A DNA stretch of 64,000 nt. Source: Stereum hirsutum FP-91666 SS1 (taxonomy: Eukaryota; Basidiomycota; Agaricomycetes; Russulales; Stereaceae). The notes below the pieces were generated by a model. The model was not told the DNA's origin, searched no databases, and worked only from the letters and a program-made list of their open reading frames with translations. The position numbers and the translations under genes are program-made. Location of the stretch: NCBI RefSeq assembly GCF_000264905.1, contig NW_006763149.1:1005725-1069724 (forward strand), written 5' to 3'. Below are positions 12,537 through 23,951 of the stretch, piece by piece (positions within the stretch are counted from its first letter, which is position 1; each line of letters begins with the position of its first letter).

Positions 12537-15500
12537 ATGTCGCATACTACCCCACAGAGCTATCTTGTTTGGTCCCTGCTGTCCAGTCTGGTGAGTCTTT
12601 CACGGTGCTGTGTCTCGAGGTTACTCGGTTGTGGCTGATACACTTTTGGGTTACCTCGTCAATTTGTATCTCGCTTGTGGTCGTTATCGTGCGTGCGCGT
12701 CGTGTACGACATACGGGATGTGCTTGCCGTGACTTAGCTCGGAGTGTTTCTTGTCTTCCATCTGTGGAGATTCGACAGGTTCAAGTGCTTGAGGTACGTC
12801 TCTCGTTAGATAGATGTCCTAGGCGCCAAACTGAGGCCCACGTTATTCATGCATAGATGGAGCAGCACTAGTTCGCAATCGGGCGCGTTCAAGCGTCTCA
12901 TGACAGTATGTCTCAGTATCTTCCTACCATGTCCCAGCTCTTTCTTGCACGTTCTTCTTGTCATTTTCAACTCCTTCCATGAAGTTGCTGCTCTTGTATG
13001 ACATTGGAATGCTGACCGATCATATCTCTACAGTACTCCTATCTCCTCAGTGTACCACTCATCATAGTGTACTCTATCGGTTTCGCGGTCATCAAGTACG
13101 GCGAAGGATTCGTTCAGCTTCCTGCGCTTGGTAGTGAGTCCGATATCCTCGCCAGCCCACTCATCCACTCCTTCCGAATAGCACAGCTTAAATCGCAACC
13201 AACCCGCACTTCTCGCACTCTGCCCTTGTTCCATAATGTCTGACTGATTGACATTTCCCCGTCTCACGACGATCTTCATTCCATTCCGTCTCTACACGTT
13301 CCATTATTCCTCAATACCCCGCTCTGACATCGCATCTGGTCCATTATGAAACACAGTCGTCCCAACTCCGCATCAACTATGGTCCAATTCTCATCAACGG
13401 GCGATCCTTCCACTCTATCTCTGTATATCGCTAGGATGGGCACTTGAAATGTACGTTTTTATTTTTGCTCTTTCGGTCTCCCGAGAACATTTTGCGCTCT
13501 GCCCGACCTTCATTGTTCATCCTGTGTCCTCTGTGACCGCTCCGTGTCCCGCTCCAGTTGCACTGTTTTAGAGCACAGGGGCATGGGAGCAGAAGGGTGA
13601 TTTAGGTGCAGGAGATGCGGAGAATTGAGATCGTGGTATTGTACTTAGACTTGGAAGCCGCCTTATACCAACTATCTGCAACTCAATCCAACCCTTCTAT
13701 AACAAAAACTAATACTACTCTTACCTTTGCTCCACGGTGCAGGGTAACACATCTCGAAGGTTCGTGGTCTTCAATCTGGCATTCCTATCGTCAAGCTGAT
13801 AGTCACTCCCTCCTCTGTCAACACTACCATCCCACTCATACACAAACGTGCATCCACTCATCCTCCACCCCATCATCTCCTCGGACCCGGGTACAATAGA
13901 GCTATGTTTCTGGCTCTTCGTGGTAAACGCGGGTGCAGTCCAGCGTGACTGGTTCCGAAGTCGGTATTTCAAGACATGGGCGATGGGAAGTGTGGTTGCG
14001 GTGCTATATATGCCGCTCGTGACGATCTTTACGAGAAGTGATCCACTGAGGGTGAGTTAGTGCCTTCCTTATATCTGCCCTTCCATTCCCTTCTACAACC
14101 ATGCTGTTTTCAAGATACGTGATACTGATAGCGAAAAGGATGTGGCAATGTGGCACTGACGAATAATTTTTGATTGGAAGGATAGTCAGAGAGCTGTATT
14201 TTCTTAGCCGGAAGTCTGGGGAGTTTGACGTTGACGGTATGGTTTATACCGGTTCTGTACGTCTCAAGGGCTTATTACCTCTCGAAATTTACTAAACTGC
14301 AATGTTGTAGATGGCGATTCCCGTCTTTTCTGGAGAACCTTGAGCAGGAAGGAGTCGATATGGGAACGATCGTGCGATTGACCAAGTTTCATGAGCTTAA
14401 CGTACGTTCTTCAAATGTCGTTTCCTTCTGTCTTTTGGTCGGACTATGACGAAGAATTGTGCATTGAATGTATTAGGCCATCCGGGTCATGTTTCGCTTC
14501 CTATTCGCTGCTCCGCTTCTCATCCTCGCTGTTGACGGTATCCGGCCGCACCAACATGTTAACGAAAGCTTGATCGGGACAGGTAAGCTCCATTCGTGTC
14601 TTGGTGCGTAAATGAACCATGAAACGCTGATGGTTGACTGTTGCTCGACAGACTTCCTCGCCATGACCTCCGCATTCGGAGTCGTTGTCTCTTCGGGCCT
14701 AACACTCGTTGTATGTCGCCCCGTTCTGTAACCATAACAAATACTCATGCCCCCGTCAAAATCAATCTCGCGCCATGAAGATATTCTTCCCCCGCTCAAT
14801 CGAATGCGAAATCGCTGCCAGACGCAAAGCAAAAGCGTTCAAATCACTCACACCGTTCACGCAAACCGCTCCCAATCCTACCAACACCAACACTCTATCC
14901 ACCACGCCACACGATCGCAGGGCTTCGCCTGGGTACAACAGTGGCAACGACCGAGATGGTAGGGGAGATAGGGATGACCCGTATTCGAGCAGACGAGACT
15001 TGCGTCGGTCACGGAGTTCGATAGACAAGGATGTGGCGAAATTCGATGATGTTGATGATGCATCGGTGAGGATGCCTGCGACTGGCCAACTAAACTATCG
15101 GGACGGTATCGACGAAGGGGCACGTCAGAGGCAAGACCATGAAGTTCAACCACCCGCGTTCTCTGCAGTCGAGTTTCCCATTCGCACAAGGCCTGCTACC
15201 ACAGACCTCGAATCCGGCACCCTCCCGCCTCTCAAAACCGACTTCGATCATCGTCCCGTAACGGCCAGCTCTCGTCGTCAAACAGCTAGCACTAACACGA
15301 GAGGTTTGGGCTTTGGAAGACGAGCAACTATGGAGAGTTTGAGGTCTGCTTGGGACGAGGGTCGAGAGAGGGAGGGACAGGATCCGTCGATGTTGATGCC
15401 AGATAGCGGAAGGGAAAGAAGGAGTGTAGACGGGATGACGGTCATGACGGCTGACGATCCCTTCGGTTCTCCGACATTGACACTCCCTTCGTATACCTTC

Positions 15501-16498
15501 ACTGCGCCACAACATTCATTCCCGACCGCACACCTGGATAACCCGTTGCCGTCGACCAATTGGAATCACAGTGGCAATGTTGGGGTTCATTCATCTTCTG
15601 CAGCGATCGCGAACGAGCCACCACCTCCGAATCCTTTCAATAGCCCTTCGTCGTCGATCTACGCCGGATCACCGCTTGTAGCGGCTTCGCCCTCGAATAT
15701 ATCCTCACCACAGGCCACGATTGCGTCTGCCGTCAATTGGAACAGTCCGTCGCAATCGTCCCATGCACATGCCCCACCGCTCTCGCATTCTGTGTCGGAT
15801 CCTCAGCCCCGAATCACACCACTTAAACTCGAACCGAATCGCAGGCCACCAGAACCCCAGAGCTCGACGATGAAGAAAAAATCGAGTGTGGATAGATTGT
15901 TGATGCTCCAGAGGAAACCGAGCGCGAGTGCTGTGAGGGAGAATATCGAGATGAAAGAGAGCCCGGCGGGTTTGAGTCGGCCGCAGGGGATAGATCGCGA
16001 ACTGACGACGGAGGGTGAGAGGGGAGTGTCGAGGCATGGGACAGGGACCGGGAGTGGATCAGGCACAGGGAGTGGGAGTCGGAGTCAGAGTGCGTTGGGA
16101 TCATTGTTGTTGACGGAGGGAAATTTGGAGCGGCATAACACGGATGGGTCTTCGACGACCGCGACCGTAGTAGGCGCCGGGTCAGGTATAGGGACTACGA
16201 AGGTGCAGAGCCCGTTGGTGCCCAACAGACGCAAAAAGGAGGAGCCACCGACGACGTCGAGGTCGAAGGTAAAGGCGAAGGAAGTGAGAGAAAGGAGGGA
16301 GATAGACAGGGGGAGAGACGAGGTAGAGGTCGGATTGAGGGAGAGGGAGAGCGTGCACTTCGTGGCTGGATTTAGGTCGCCTATAGGTGTGTTTCGTTTA
16401 GAAGCTATATATTTCTTTTGGGTCTTCCACTGATCAATTTCTTCCTTTGAACAAAACTAGACATGCGAAGGGGAGATGGGAACTCTTCGGATGACTAG
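12537..16498 (+). CDS. Multi-pass membrane protein with long Ser-rich tail
   Basis: About a dozen short exons splice in phase. Exon 1 is 12537-12590 (MSHTTPQSYLVWSLLSSL), exon 2 is 12738-12793 (ending FHLWRFDRFKCLR), and the next reads WSSTSSQSGAFKRLMT. They are followed by hydrophobic segments near YSYLLSVPLIIVYSIGF, ILPLYLCISLGWALEM, ELCFWLFVVNAGAVQ, GSVVAVLYMPLVTIF, FLAGSLGSLTLTVWFIPVL, RFLFAAPLLILAVDG and AFGVVVSSGLTLVIFFP. That is seven or eight membrane helices. The last exon (from about 14778) is a roughly 530-residue Ser/Pro/Arg-rich cytosolic tail. The layout suits a fungal receptor-like or sensor protein, but I cannot assign a class. The 3' end is uncertain: without the last intron the stop is at 16433, with it (donor at about 16387) the stop is at 16498. 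Confidence 0.8.
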
Positions 16499-17191
16499 TA
16501 GGGGCTGTGTGTTTATTATTGATCTGTATAACTATATGAGTGTCGCGCTACTATCTATACACATGATTATTTTCCTAAAAAACAAACTGCTGCATCCCCG
16601 GCTCTCTGTTGTTTTCGTGCTGCTTCTCCGGCGACTCGGACGCAAGTTCAAGTTGTTCGCTTCCATCTACGGCGGAGATATTCTGGTTTGAACCTCCCAT
16701 CCTAGGTTTTTAGAGTTTAAAATAAACTGTTTGCTTGAACATCACTCGCCAATTGGCTTGGGGCTTAAAACCGTCTTAAGGATGGTCGACTCAAGGGTTC
16801 ATCGTGGCAAGACCGGACGCCACCGCCACAATCGGGCTCGAGAAAACGGAACCAACCGGAGCCGCGCGCTCTTCACAAGACGTCGACCTCTCACCGCGAC
16901 CACCAATTTTGCCCTTCGCCGTCGAATACAAGTGGAATATTCGCGTTTCACGCTTCGTCTTCACCCATTTCTCGCGTCGTTTATATGCAAGTGTATCTAG
17001 TTCATCTCCAAAATATGTTTGCGCACGAGCTAGCTCACACCTCGTCACGATAGCTTCCACTGAAGATCTCGCTTTATTCAACTTCACATCTATATTAGTA
17101 GGCTCCGCCTCATGGATGGTGAGTAACGGTAGTTTAGCGCGCCGTGAAAATACTCAAAAAAGCCATAGGCTCCACTGTATCATCTACTGCC
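16499..17191. other. Intergenic, AT-rich 3' flank then F-box gene 2 promoter
   Basis: Nothing convincing is coded here. The first 200 bases are AT-rich and resemble a 3' untranslated region. The remainder precedes the ATG of F-box gene 2 and has short open frames only. Confidence 0.5.
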
Positions 17192-19307
17192 ATGGATTGT
17201 TCTTCAGATGATAATCCCGTCTCGAGCACTCAGTTGGTCGCTCTCCGAGGACCAAGCCCACCGTTGGCGTCTAATACTACCTATATATCACGAGTGCCCT
17301 TCGAGGTGCTCCAAATCATCTTTGCTACTCATCTGAAGTGTTCTATCGGTGAAGAAGAGCGCGCACATCAATGGTTCGCTTACTCGCAAGTCTGCCGTCA
17401 GTGGCGCGAAGTCTCATTACGATCGCCACACCTCTGGTCTCGCATCACCCAGGACCTTTCAGCTCCATGGGTCGTCGCCCATTTCGAACGTTCTGGAACG
17501 CAGCCGATTGACGTCGACTTCAGCTGCGATGCATTTCAGGCGGGAAACCTCTTCTCCCTGTTGCGCTTTAACATGCACAGGGTCCGCGGTCTTTCATTCG
17601 TTTGGGGACCCGAGGACAGTTCCTCCGGCGATCCCATGGACGAAATTCTGGACCTTCCGGCTCCGTCGCTGGAGAGATTTCTTGCCGTCGAAGAAACGGG
17701 AAACATCGACTGGGAGTTACCCGACGCAATGTTCGCCGGCAACTCTCCAAGGTTACACATTGTCGATCTCAGTCAAGGGTTCCGCATTCGCTCACAATGC
17801 TCCCTCCTTCCGCATCTTCACAATCTGAGCCTCGGAGGGCTCATATCATCGATTGGAATTGTTCCGATCATCGCGCGCACGCCATCACTCGAGACGTTGA
17901 AATTCACGATGTTGATGAGTCCTGACGACACGGAGGCGATCGAGGAGGCCATGGCGGAGCTTTCGGATACTACCATCCCTATTGAGCTCCCGAATCTAAA
18001 GCGACTCGAGATCGAAGACGGCTTTGTGACCGACTTCCTACGCATCATGGACCTCGTTCGCATACCACTGGGCACCCACTGGCGCATCCACTTCGAACCT
18101 ACAACTCATGTACGCGATATATCATGGTTCCGCGCCCTGGACATTTTTTCGTCACACGTCCATCGCAGACAGGAAAGCTATGGTCCGCTATCAGACCTAC
18201 ATGTTGGAGTCGGCCAAAGGTGCATGGCGATATCCGGATGGCTGGCGAGTGAAGCGCGCGCGAATTGGTATAACACAGTCAGAGCTTCAAACTGGCGAGA
18301 GGAGTTCAGCGCCTTCGTGCTTCAATTGCGTTATAGCTACAAACTCAACCAAACTGACACGAGCCGATCTAAATCAATCCCATTCGACGAAGTCGACGAC
18401 ATGCTTCAGCGGCTTCCACTCAATGGCCTTACTAATGCCTGGCTTGAGACAAACGGATGGCCACCTAGACACGACCCAGATCTATCGATACAGTGCGATA
18501 GTCCCTCCCGCTGGCGTCCCATCCTTTCCAAGCTATCAGGCGTTCGCACTCTCAGACTCTCACGCGGTGTCATATACGGCGTACTTCGCGCCTTGACATT
18601 CGCTCTCGATGGCACTTTGTCGTCTTCCACTCCTGCGGAAGTTCAGAGGCTGGAACTTGACCGCCTACAGGAGTTGACTCTCGACATAGATGACCAGTAC
18701 CAATATCCTCCCGAGGTTGCCGATGCAAGCCCTTCCACCGTTGCAAGATACCTCTATCGCTACGTTCTGCTGAGGTATCAGATGCTTTTACCTATCCAAA
18801 TCATTCGCCATGATCTCTGCTCGACCATCTGCTCGTCGGAGACCACCATGGAAGCGCTAGCATATCTTGTGGAAGAGGGCGTGTATTGCATCAAGTGTGG
18901 GAAGTCGATCTTGACCAGTAAGTTCTCGATGTTTGTCGTTCGCTCCGTCGCTGAATGCAGACTCCCCCCCAGACTCACTTGGCCCCATGGTCAAATTCCA
19001 AGTCGTCGTAGAGCAGGAATCTGGCGAGACTCAGAAAGTGGTCTTCTATCGGCGACCGCAGTATGAGCCTCGAGCTATTAAGCCGTTTGTATGCACCATG
19101 CTCGACCTAGATCTCGAGGAGTGAGTCTTCATGTTTTTCGCTCCCTTGCATCAGGTTATTGACCGTCAGTGCCACAGCGCAAAGCTTGTCCCTGAAGGCG
19201 CCATAGACGGCATCCCGACGGTAAGGCTTCTCCATCTGACGCCAGATCAGGTGCGTCAACTGGTGGACGGGGTTGTTAGAAGGGTTATAGGAGACGAGTT
19301 GATATAG
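17192..19307 (+). CDS. F-box protein 2 with C-terminal Cys motif
   Basis: Three exons (17192-18917, 18973-19120, 19178-19307) give 667 residues. ATG 17192 (MDCSSDDNPVSS) is the first in frame. The F-box-like domain reads ISRVPFEVLQIIFATHL and continues with YSQVCRQWREVSLRSPHLW. A long Leu-rich region without clean repeats follows. DLCSTIC and, 18 residues later, CIKCGKS lie directly before the phase-1 intron. After it comes a beta-strand-rich tail (MVKFQVVVEQESGETQKVV), then a second, phase-2 intron and a last exon ending VIGDELI. Both intron positions match F-box gene 3. It is probably an SCF substrate adaptor. The substrate is unknown. Confidence 0.88.
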
Positions 19308-20613
19308 GTGTGAGTCTTGTCCATTGAGCCTGTACACTCTTCGACATTTCGCGGGAGTCACGACCGATACCGTTACTAACTATTGGCGATGTGCATAGTC
19401 ATACAACGCCCAACTGTAACTCCTGTTCATACATTGTGAACTGAAGTTCGGAGTAGAAGCCTTTCGCTGGCTCAAAATCAGCAAGTTAGAGTGTGAAGTC
19501 CGACACAGGAGTCGACAGGCGGGCTTTCGTTCCTTTTGTCTCTCACCGCGCCTATAGTAGCTTGATAACATGTCGACCCCCTACAGCCCGACAGGGCATG
19601 ATCTTGTTCTCCACAGTACGGGCGCCATTCTGATCGCAGAATTGACACAGGCGGTCCTCTTGTGATATAGAGTCGAGGATGGCACGAGGAACTCACTGGC
19701 AGCGCAGTCGCTCGATGGCCAGTCCATGGCTCCGTGTAAGACGATCGCAGGCGTGCGGCGTCCCTCATAGCAGTTATAAGAGATTCTACCACACATGGTG
19801 CAAGGTCTTCATGAAAGACGAATACAATCCATTCTGGGTCAAGGGAGTCGAGCGCATTGGAGAGGTTGCCGACTCAGCTCGACCTTCCGCTTCTTGCAAG
19901 TCCCAAGGATCGGAATCATTAAGAGCGCAGCGAGGTAGGCGATGACTTTGGAGAGTATTGTTCGTCTGGAACTGCACTGGTCTGACCTGGTCAACACCCA
20001 GTTAGGATACACTCATCAGACCCCGATCGGAGAGCACTGACTTTTATTTTGACCCAGGTCAAGGGCCATCCATCCTCAGTCTCATCGCACATCTTTCCGA
20101 TCACTCCTCCATCTTCTCTCCACTTCGATCGCGCTACGATCGTTTTGATGAGTGTAACATGTGTACAGCGACAGATCAAGATGAGACCCGGGTGGTGCGC
20201 GCCAGTTCTCGGTGTGGAACATAACACTCTAATACTCAAGGGCAAGGGGTTCTCCTCCGTCTTCTCAACCTCTATATTTATCTCCTGCGTGGCGCACACC
20301 GCAACGCCTCGGACGTGCGGTATTCGTGCTGTGCACCACAAAAACCTAGAGGTTGTATATAAACCTTGAGAGCACGATCAAAAAGTTTCATCTGCACTTT
20401 CTTCCTTTACTAGCTTTCCATTTTCCCTTCAGTGGTGCGGGCCTTCTCCTTTTTATACTTGTGCACGTTGTCCCCGAATCTCATCGAATCATTGACTTCT
20501 CGCAGCTCACTAGCATCTACGAGTCAAGCATCGAGAAGGCGGCTTCCATCTTCGTCCTGGGTATCCCAGCAACCCTGCAGAATCCCTCCGTTATTCTCCT
20601 CCAGAGATCACGC
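19308..20613. other. Intergenic, no supportable gene
   Basis: Open frames of up to about 160 codons are shadows without domains or consistent splice partners. A TATATAAA element at 20356 and pyrimidine-rich sequence downstream are plausible core-promoter parts for the small gene starting at 20614. Confidence 0.4.
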
Positions 20614-21342
20614 ATGGAGCTGGCATCTCCACCCAGGCTTACACCGATGTGGTTTGGAAAATACCGTGAATATCGCACGCCTTACTGCGACATCGACGAA
20701 AGCTACAAACAATGGTGTTTGCAGGAGGCTCAGTCGCGTCACTCGTGGGTAAGTTTAGTCTGCCTTAAGAACGAAAATACATACCGTTGGCTCGTGTCGT
20801 ATAAATTGGGTTTCCCACTGAAATAATATGAAGTACGATGATTTCAAGAGGCTGCACCAGCTGGTCGACGGACATAAAAGACCCGGAGAAGTTGTCATGT
20901 TTTTCGGGAAATTCTATGGCTGCACAATTGCTGAAGTATATCAGCATCAGCTGTACTGGCGTTGGTATTTACAGCCGGCACACAGGGAATGGAAAAAGGT
21001 GAGTGTTCCTGAATTTTCTGGATGTTAAATGACGCAGACGAATGGAACCAGTACAATCAATTCCAACGCATGATAAACGACTATCAGGAATATATGGAGG
21101 CTCACGGGCACAAGCTCAAATATCGTCGAGCGACTGAACTCAGCAGAAGAAGACGTAAGTAGCTGAGTAGTCACATCTTTGTTAGCATACTCCGACTGTT
21201 ACACGTTACAGGAGGAACAAAGAAGTGCATGGTCGCTCAACCACGCTCTTCCGCGAAGAAATCCAAACAGAATACTGGTAACAAGAAAGGTGAAGGGCAC
21301 CCGAGGTTCCATCCATACTCCTTACGACCTTCTCCTTATTGA
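20614..21342 (+). CDS. Small protein with two FGK-type motifs (DUF3820-like)
   Basis: Four exons (20614-20748, 20834-20998, 21052-21154, 21212-21342) join in phase to give 177 residues. Two segments share one pattern. Residues 13-36 contain WFGKYREYRTPYCDIDESY followed by KQWCL. Residues 67-95 contain FFGKFYGCTIAEVYQHQLY followed by WRWYL. This is the short FGK-(Y/F)-x-G...Y-x-W-x-L signature seen in DUF3820-type domains, some of which sit next to exonuclease domains. The C-terminus is basic (RRATELSRRRRG, later SSAKKSKQ), compatible with nucleic-acid binding or nuclear import. No enzymatic residues are visible. The assignment is by motif only, and the molecular role is unknown. Confidence 0.65.
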
Positions 21343-22008
21343 TATCTCGCTTTATAATTTTTCTTAGTTACGTGAGGTTGAGTACTATTACTTTGTGGAC
21401 CGTCACGGACGACTTTCTTCCGTGTAGACACACCGTTAATCTCGTTAATCCTTTCTATGGCTCGTAGTTGATGTATGTATATATGACTGGAACGTAGCTA
21501 CGAAGTAGCACAGGGGATATGATAGGAGGATCATATAAGTATATTACATTATCATTAGCTCTTCTTTGCGCTTAGGGGATGGATCGTCTAGTTGAGAGGG
21601 TGAAACAATCACAGACGCATTTAGTAGTAACGTCGGGAGATTCAAGTTGAGAGAGTCGACTCGCAAGTTGTACTCTGTGTCCAGCGTTATATCCACTTAT
21701 ATACTTTATCATGGCTATAGCCCTCATTCATGAAAATAAAATGTCTTGCGGACTAAGTACTTACCAACTCATACCCTTGCGATGTGAAGAGGACAGTGTC
21801 CAAGCGGATGAGGGTTTGCTTTGATTTGGCGAAAGCGGCGAACATTAGAGGCGCCGAAAAACCGGGCTTTCCACGTGGCGCAAGCGCCCGTGCTCAGTTC
21901 AACGCCACGATTCGCTCGTCTCGACATTTGCCTTCCCTCTCATCTCTGCTTTCTCTTCACGCCTTGGTTCTACCTTGTAACTCTCTGTCTCACAACTACT
22001 AGTTCAAT
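21343..22008. other. Intergenic between small FGK gene and CWC15
   Basis: The sequence is AT-rich with no open frame worth calling. The last 150 bases are pyrimidine-rich, as expected upstream of a basidiomycete start codon. Confidence 0.5.
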
Positions 22009-23330
22009 ATGTCCACAGCACATAGACCGACATGGGACCCCGCACAGGCGAAAGATGTCAAAGGTGGCTCGCGCCAGTTCTCGGTACGGGACATGGCTGC
22101 TCATACGAAGTTGAAGTTTCGGTGCGTCAAAGTCTACATACGACTACTTCTCGTCTGACATTTTGTCTCTTGATGGTGGATTGCGACTACCTTTGACGTG
22201 TACAGTCAAGCAGGTCAAACATCTACTGACGAAGTAAAGAAACGCGACCTCCGCACTGAGCTACTCGAAGCAGAGATGGAAGCCCGTAACAAGAAGCGAA
22301 AGGCAGAAGGTAAACCATTAGAAGAGGCGCCGAAGTCGGCTGGGGCGATTACGGCCGGTGGTGAGGATGAGGAGGCAAATAAGCGGAGGAAGCTGCTGCA
22401 ACAGGCGCTGGAGATGGACAAAGACGAGGATAGCGACAGTGACGAGGATGAGGGGAAGGAGAAAGGAGATGGAGATGGAGAGAAGGCGAAAGGGAAGGGA
22501 AAGGAGAAGGAGAAGGACAGTGATGAGAGGTGAGTTTCGCCCTTGGTTTCTATCTTGTCTTTGCATGGAGGGTCATGCCCGAGCTACGTTGCTAGTAAGC
22601 AACCAAGGCTTATGAACTCTAGTATCATGAGTGGACACCGCTCTTTATTCCCAAATATTTACCTCGTCGTCATTTACTTGATTTGCCCTTCTTGCACACC
22701 TGACTCTATCCTAACTAACTATGCGAACCTCCCTTCTCTCCTCAGTGACTCAGATGAAGATTCAGACGAAGAAGATGACACTGCCGAGCTCCTTCGCGAA
22801 CTGGAAAAAATCAAACGCGAACGGGCGGAAGAAAAGGAACGGCTCGAGCGAGAACAGAATGCTTCACAACAGGCTGAACGGGACGCCGAAATCGCGACAT
22901 CGAATCCACTGTTGAACCTGGCTGCAGCTTTGGGACAGGGTCCGAATAATGGAGTGGGAGTTAGCACGACGGCGCCAGGGACGTTTGCTGTGAAGAGGAG
23001 ATGGGACGATGGTGAGTCACTTTTCTTCCATAGTTTTCTGCAGACAGGTTTGCGACGATGTGAGGTGCATTGGTTGTGCCGTGCTGACGGTTTGTTGCCG
23101 CGACGTTGTCTTTAGACTTGATCTTCAAGAACCAAGCCATTAGCCAGCGAGACAAGGACAACCGAAAGGGCGAATTCGTGAACGATCTTCTCCGGACAGA
23201 GTTCCACAAGTGCGTCTACTTCTCTTCGGTTTGGAGGCTTTTTGCGTCCATCCACTACACAAGGTCTATGTCGCTAATGGACCATTTCTCGCTTTTCAAT
23301 AGGAAATTCATGTCGCGCTTCATCAAATGA
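22009..23330 (+). CDS. CWC15: Pre-mRNA-splicing factor CWC15
   Basis: Five exons (22009-22121, 22206-22529, 22746-23011, 23116-23209, 23303-23330) give 274 residues. The N-terminus [13 protein letters not shown], with [14 protein letters not shown] shortly after, matches the conserved Cwf15/Cwc15 start. The C-terminus (DLIFKNQA, then [15 protein letters not shown] ending RFIK) matches the conserved end of the family. Between them is the usual acidic and Lys/Glu-rich coiled coil ([12 protein letters not shown]). Cwc15 belongs to the Prp19-associated NineTeen complex in the active spliceosome and acts in the nucleus. All junctions keep frame, and the last exon is only 28 nt. Confidence 0.96.
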
Positions 23331-23951
23331 TTACATTCGTTCTTCTGTCTATTTTGGCTCCTTCGCGTTGTATATCTGTATAATCTCTATTTCTTTGCGT
23401 ATCGACATTTTTACCGTTGTGGCACCTTTGCGAACCGTTGTTATCTGGCTCAACAGTCCATCGTTTCTGGTTTCAACCTCGTCTGAATGGCTCTACGCTA
23501 GCAAAGCACCATCCTGAAGTCGGAGGGTGTGGCCCAGGTGTCCCGTGTCGCGGCTACAAATTGAATCTCCGCTTAAAAATTGTTGATGGCACTCCTTGAA
23601 TTTCAAACGAACGACAAGTTGAGAACCACCCTTTTTGGAGACGATGTGCTGTATCTGAGACTCCTTTTCCTTCTTACCCATCCTCAACTCAGCCCTTCGC
23701 AGGCTTAATGGAAGTTTTTGGGCATAAACTTCACACTTGGTTGCGGTCTTACGGGTCAGTTCTTCACTGCACAATATGTCTTCAATAAGTTACGCTTCGT
23801 GGCGTACTGCTCACCGTTCGGATCGTGCTAACTTCAGAGAGTAGATTACAATCAGGTTCACATACTGAACTCACCAATACGTCTACACACATTGCTCCAG
23901 TTCAAGGTAGAGTTCCCTTTCGTCGCTTCACTACCCGTTTCACCAACTTAG
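23331..23951. other. CWC15 3' flank and unresolved 5' end of F-box gene 3
   Basis: This stretch must hold the start codon of F-box gene 3, because the long frame that follows has no in-frame ATG before 24357. An ATG at about 23777 (MSSISYASWRTAH) is one candidate for a first exon, but I could not find a junction that joins it in phase. Confidence 0.4.

Noticed and set aside
14709..14777. Upstream extension of the long plus-strand frame before the IFFPRS exon
   Set aside because: This part is intron. The exon entered at about 14778 continues the membrane protein in phase.
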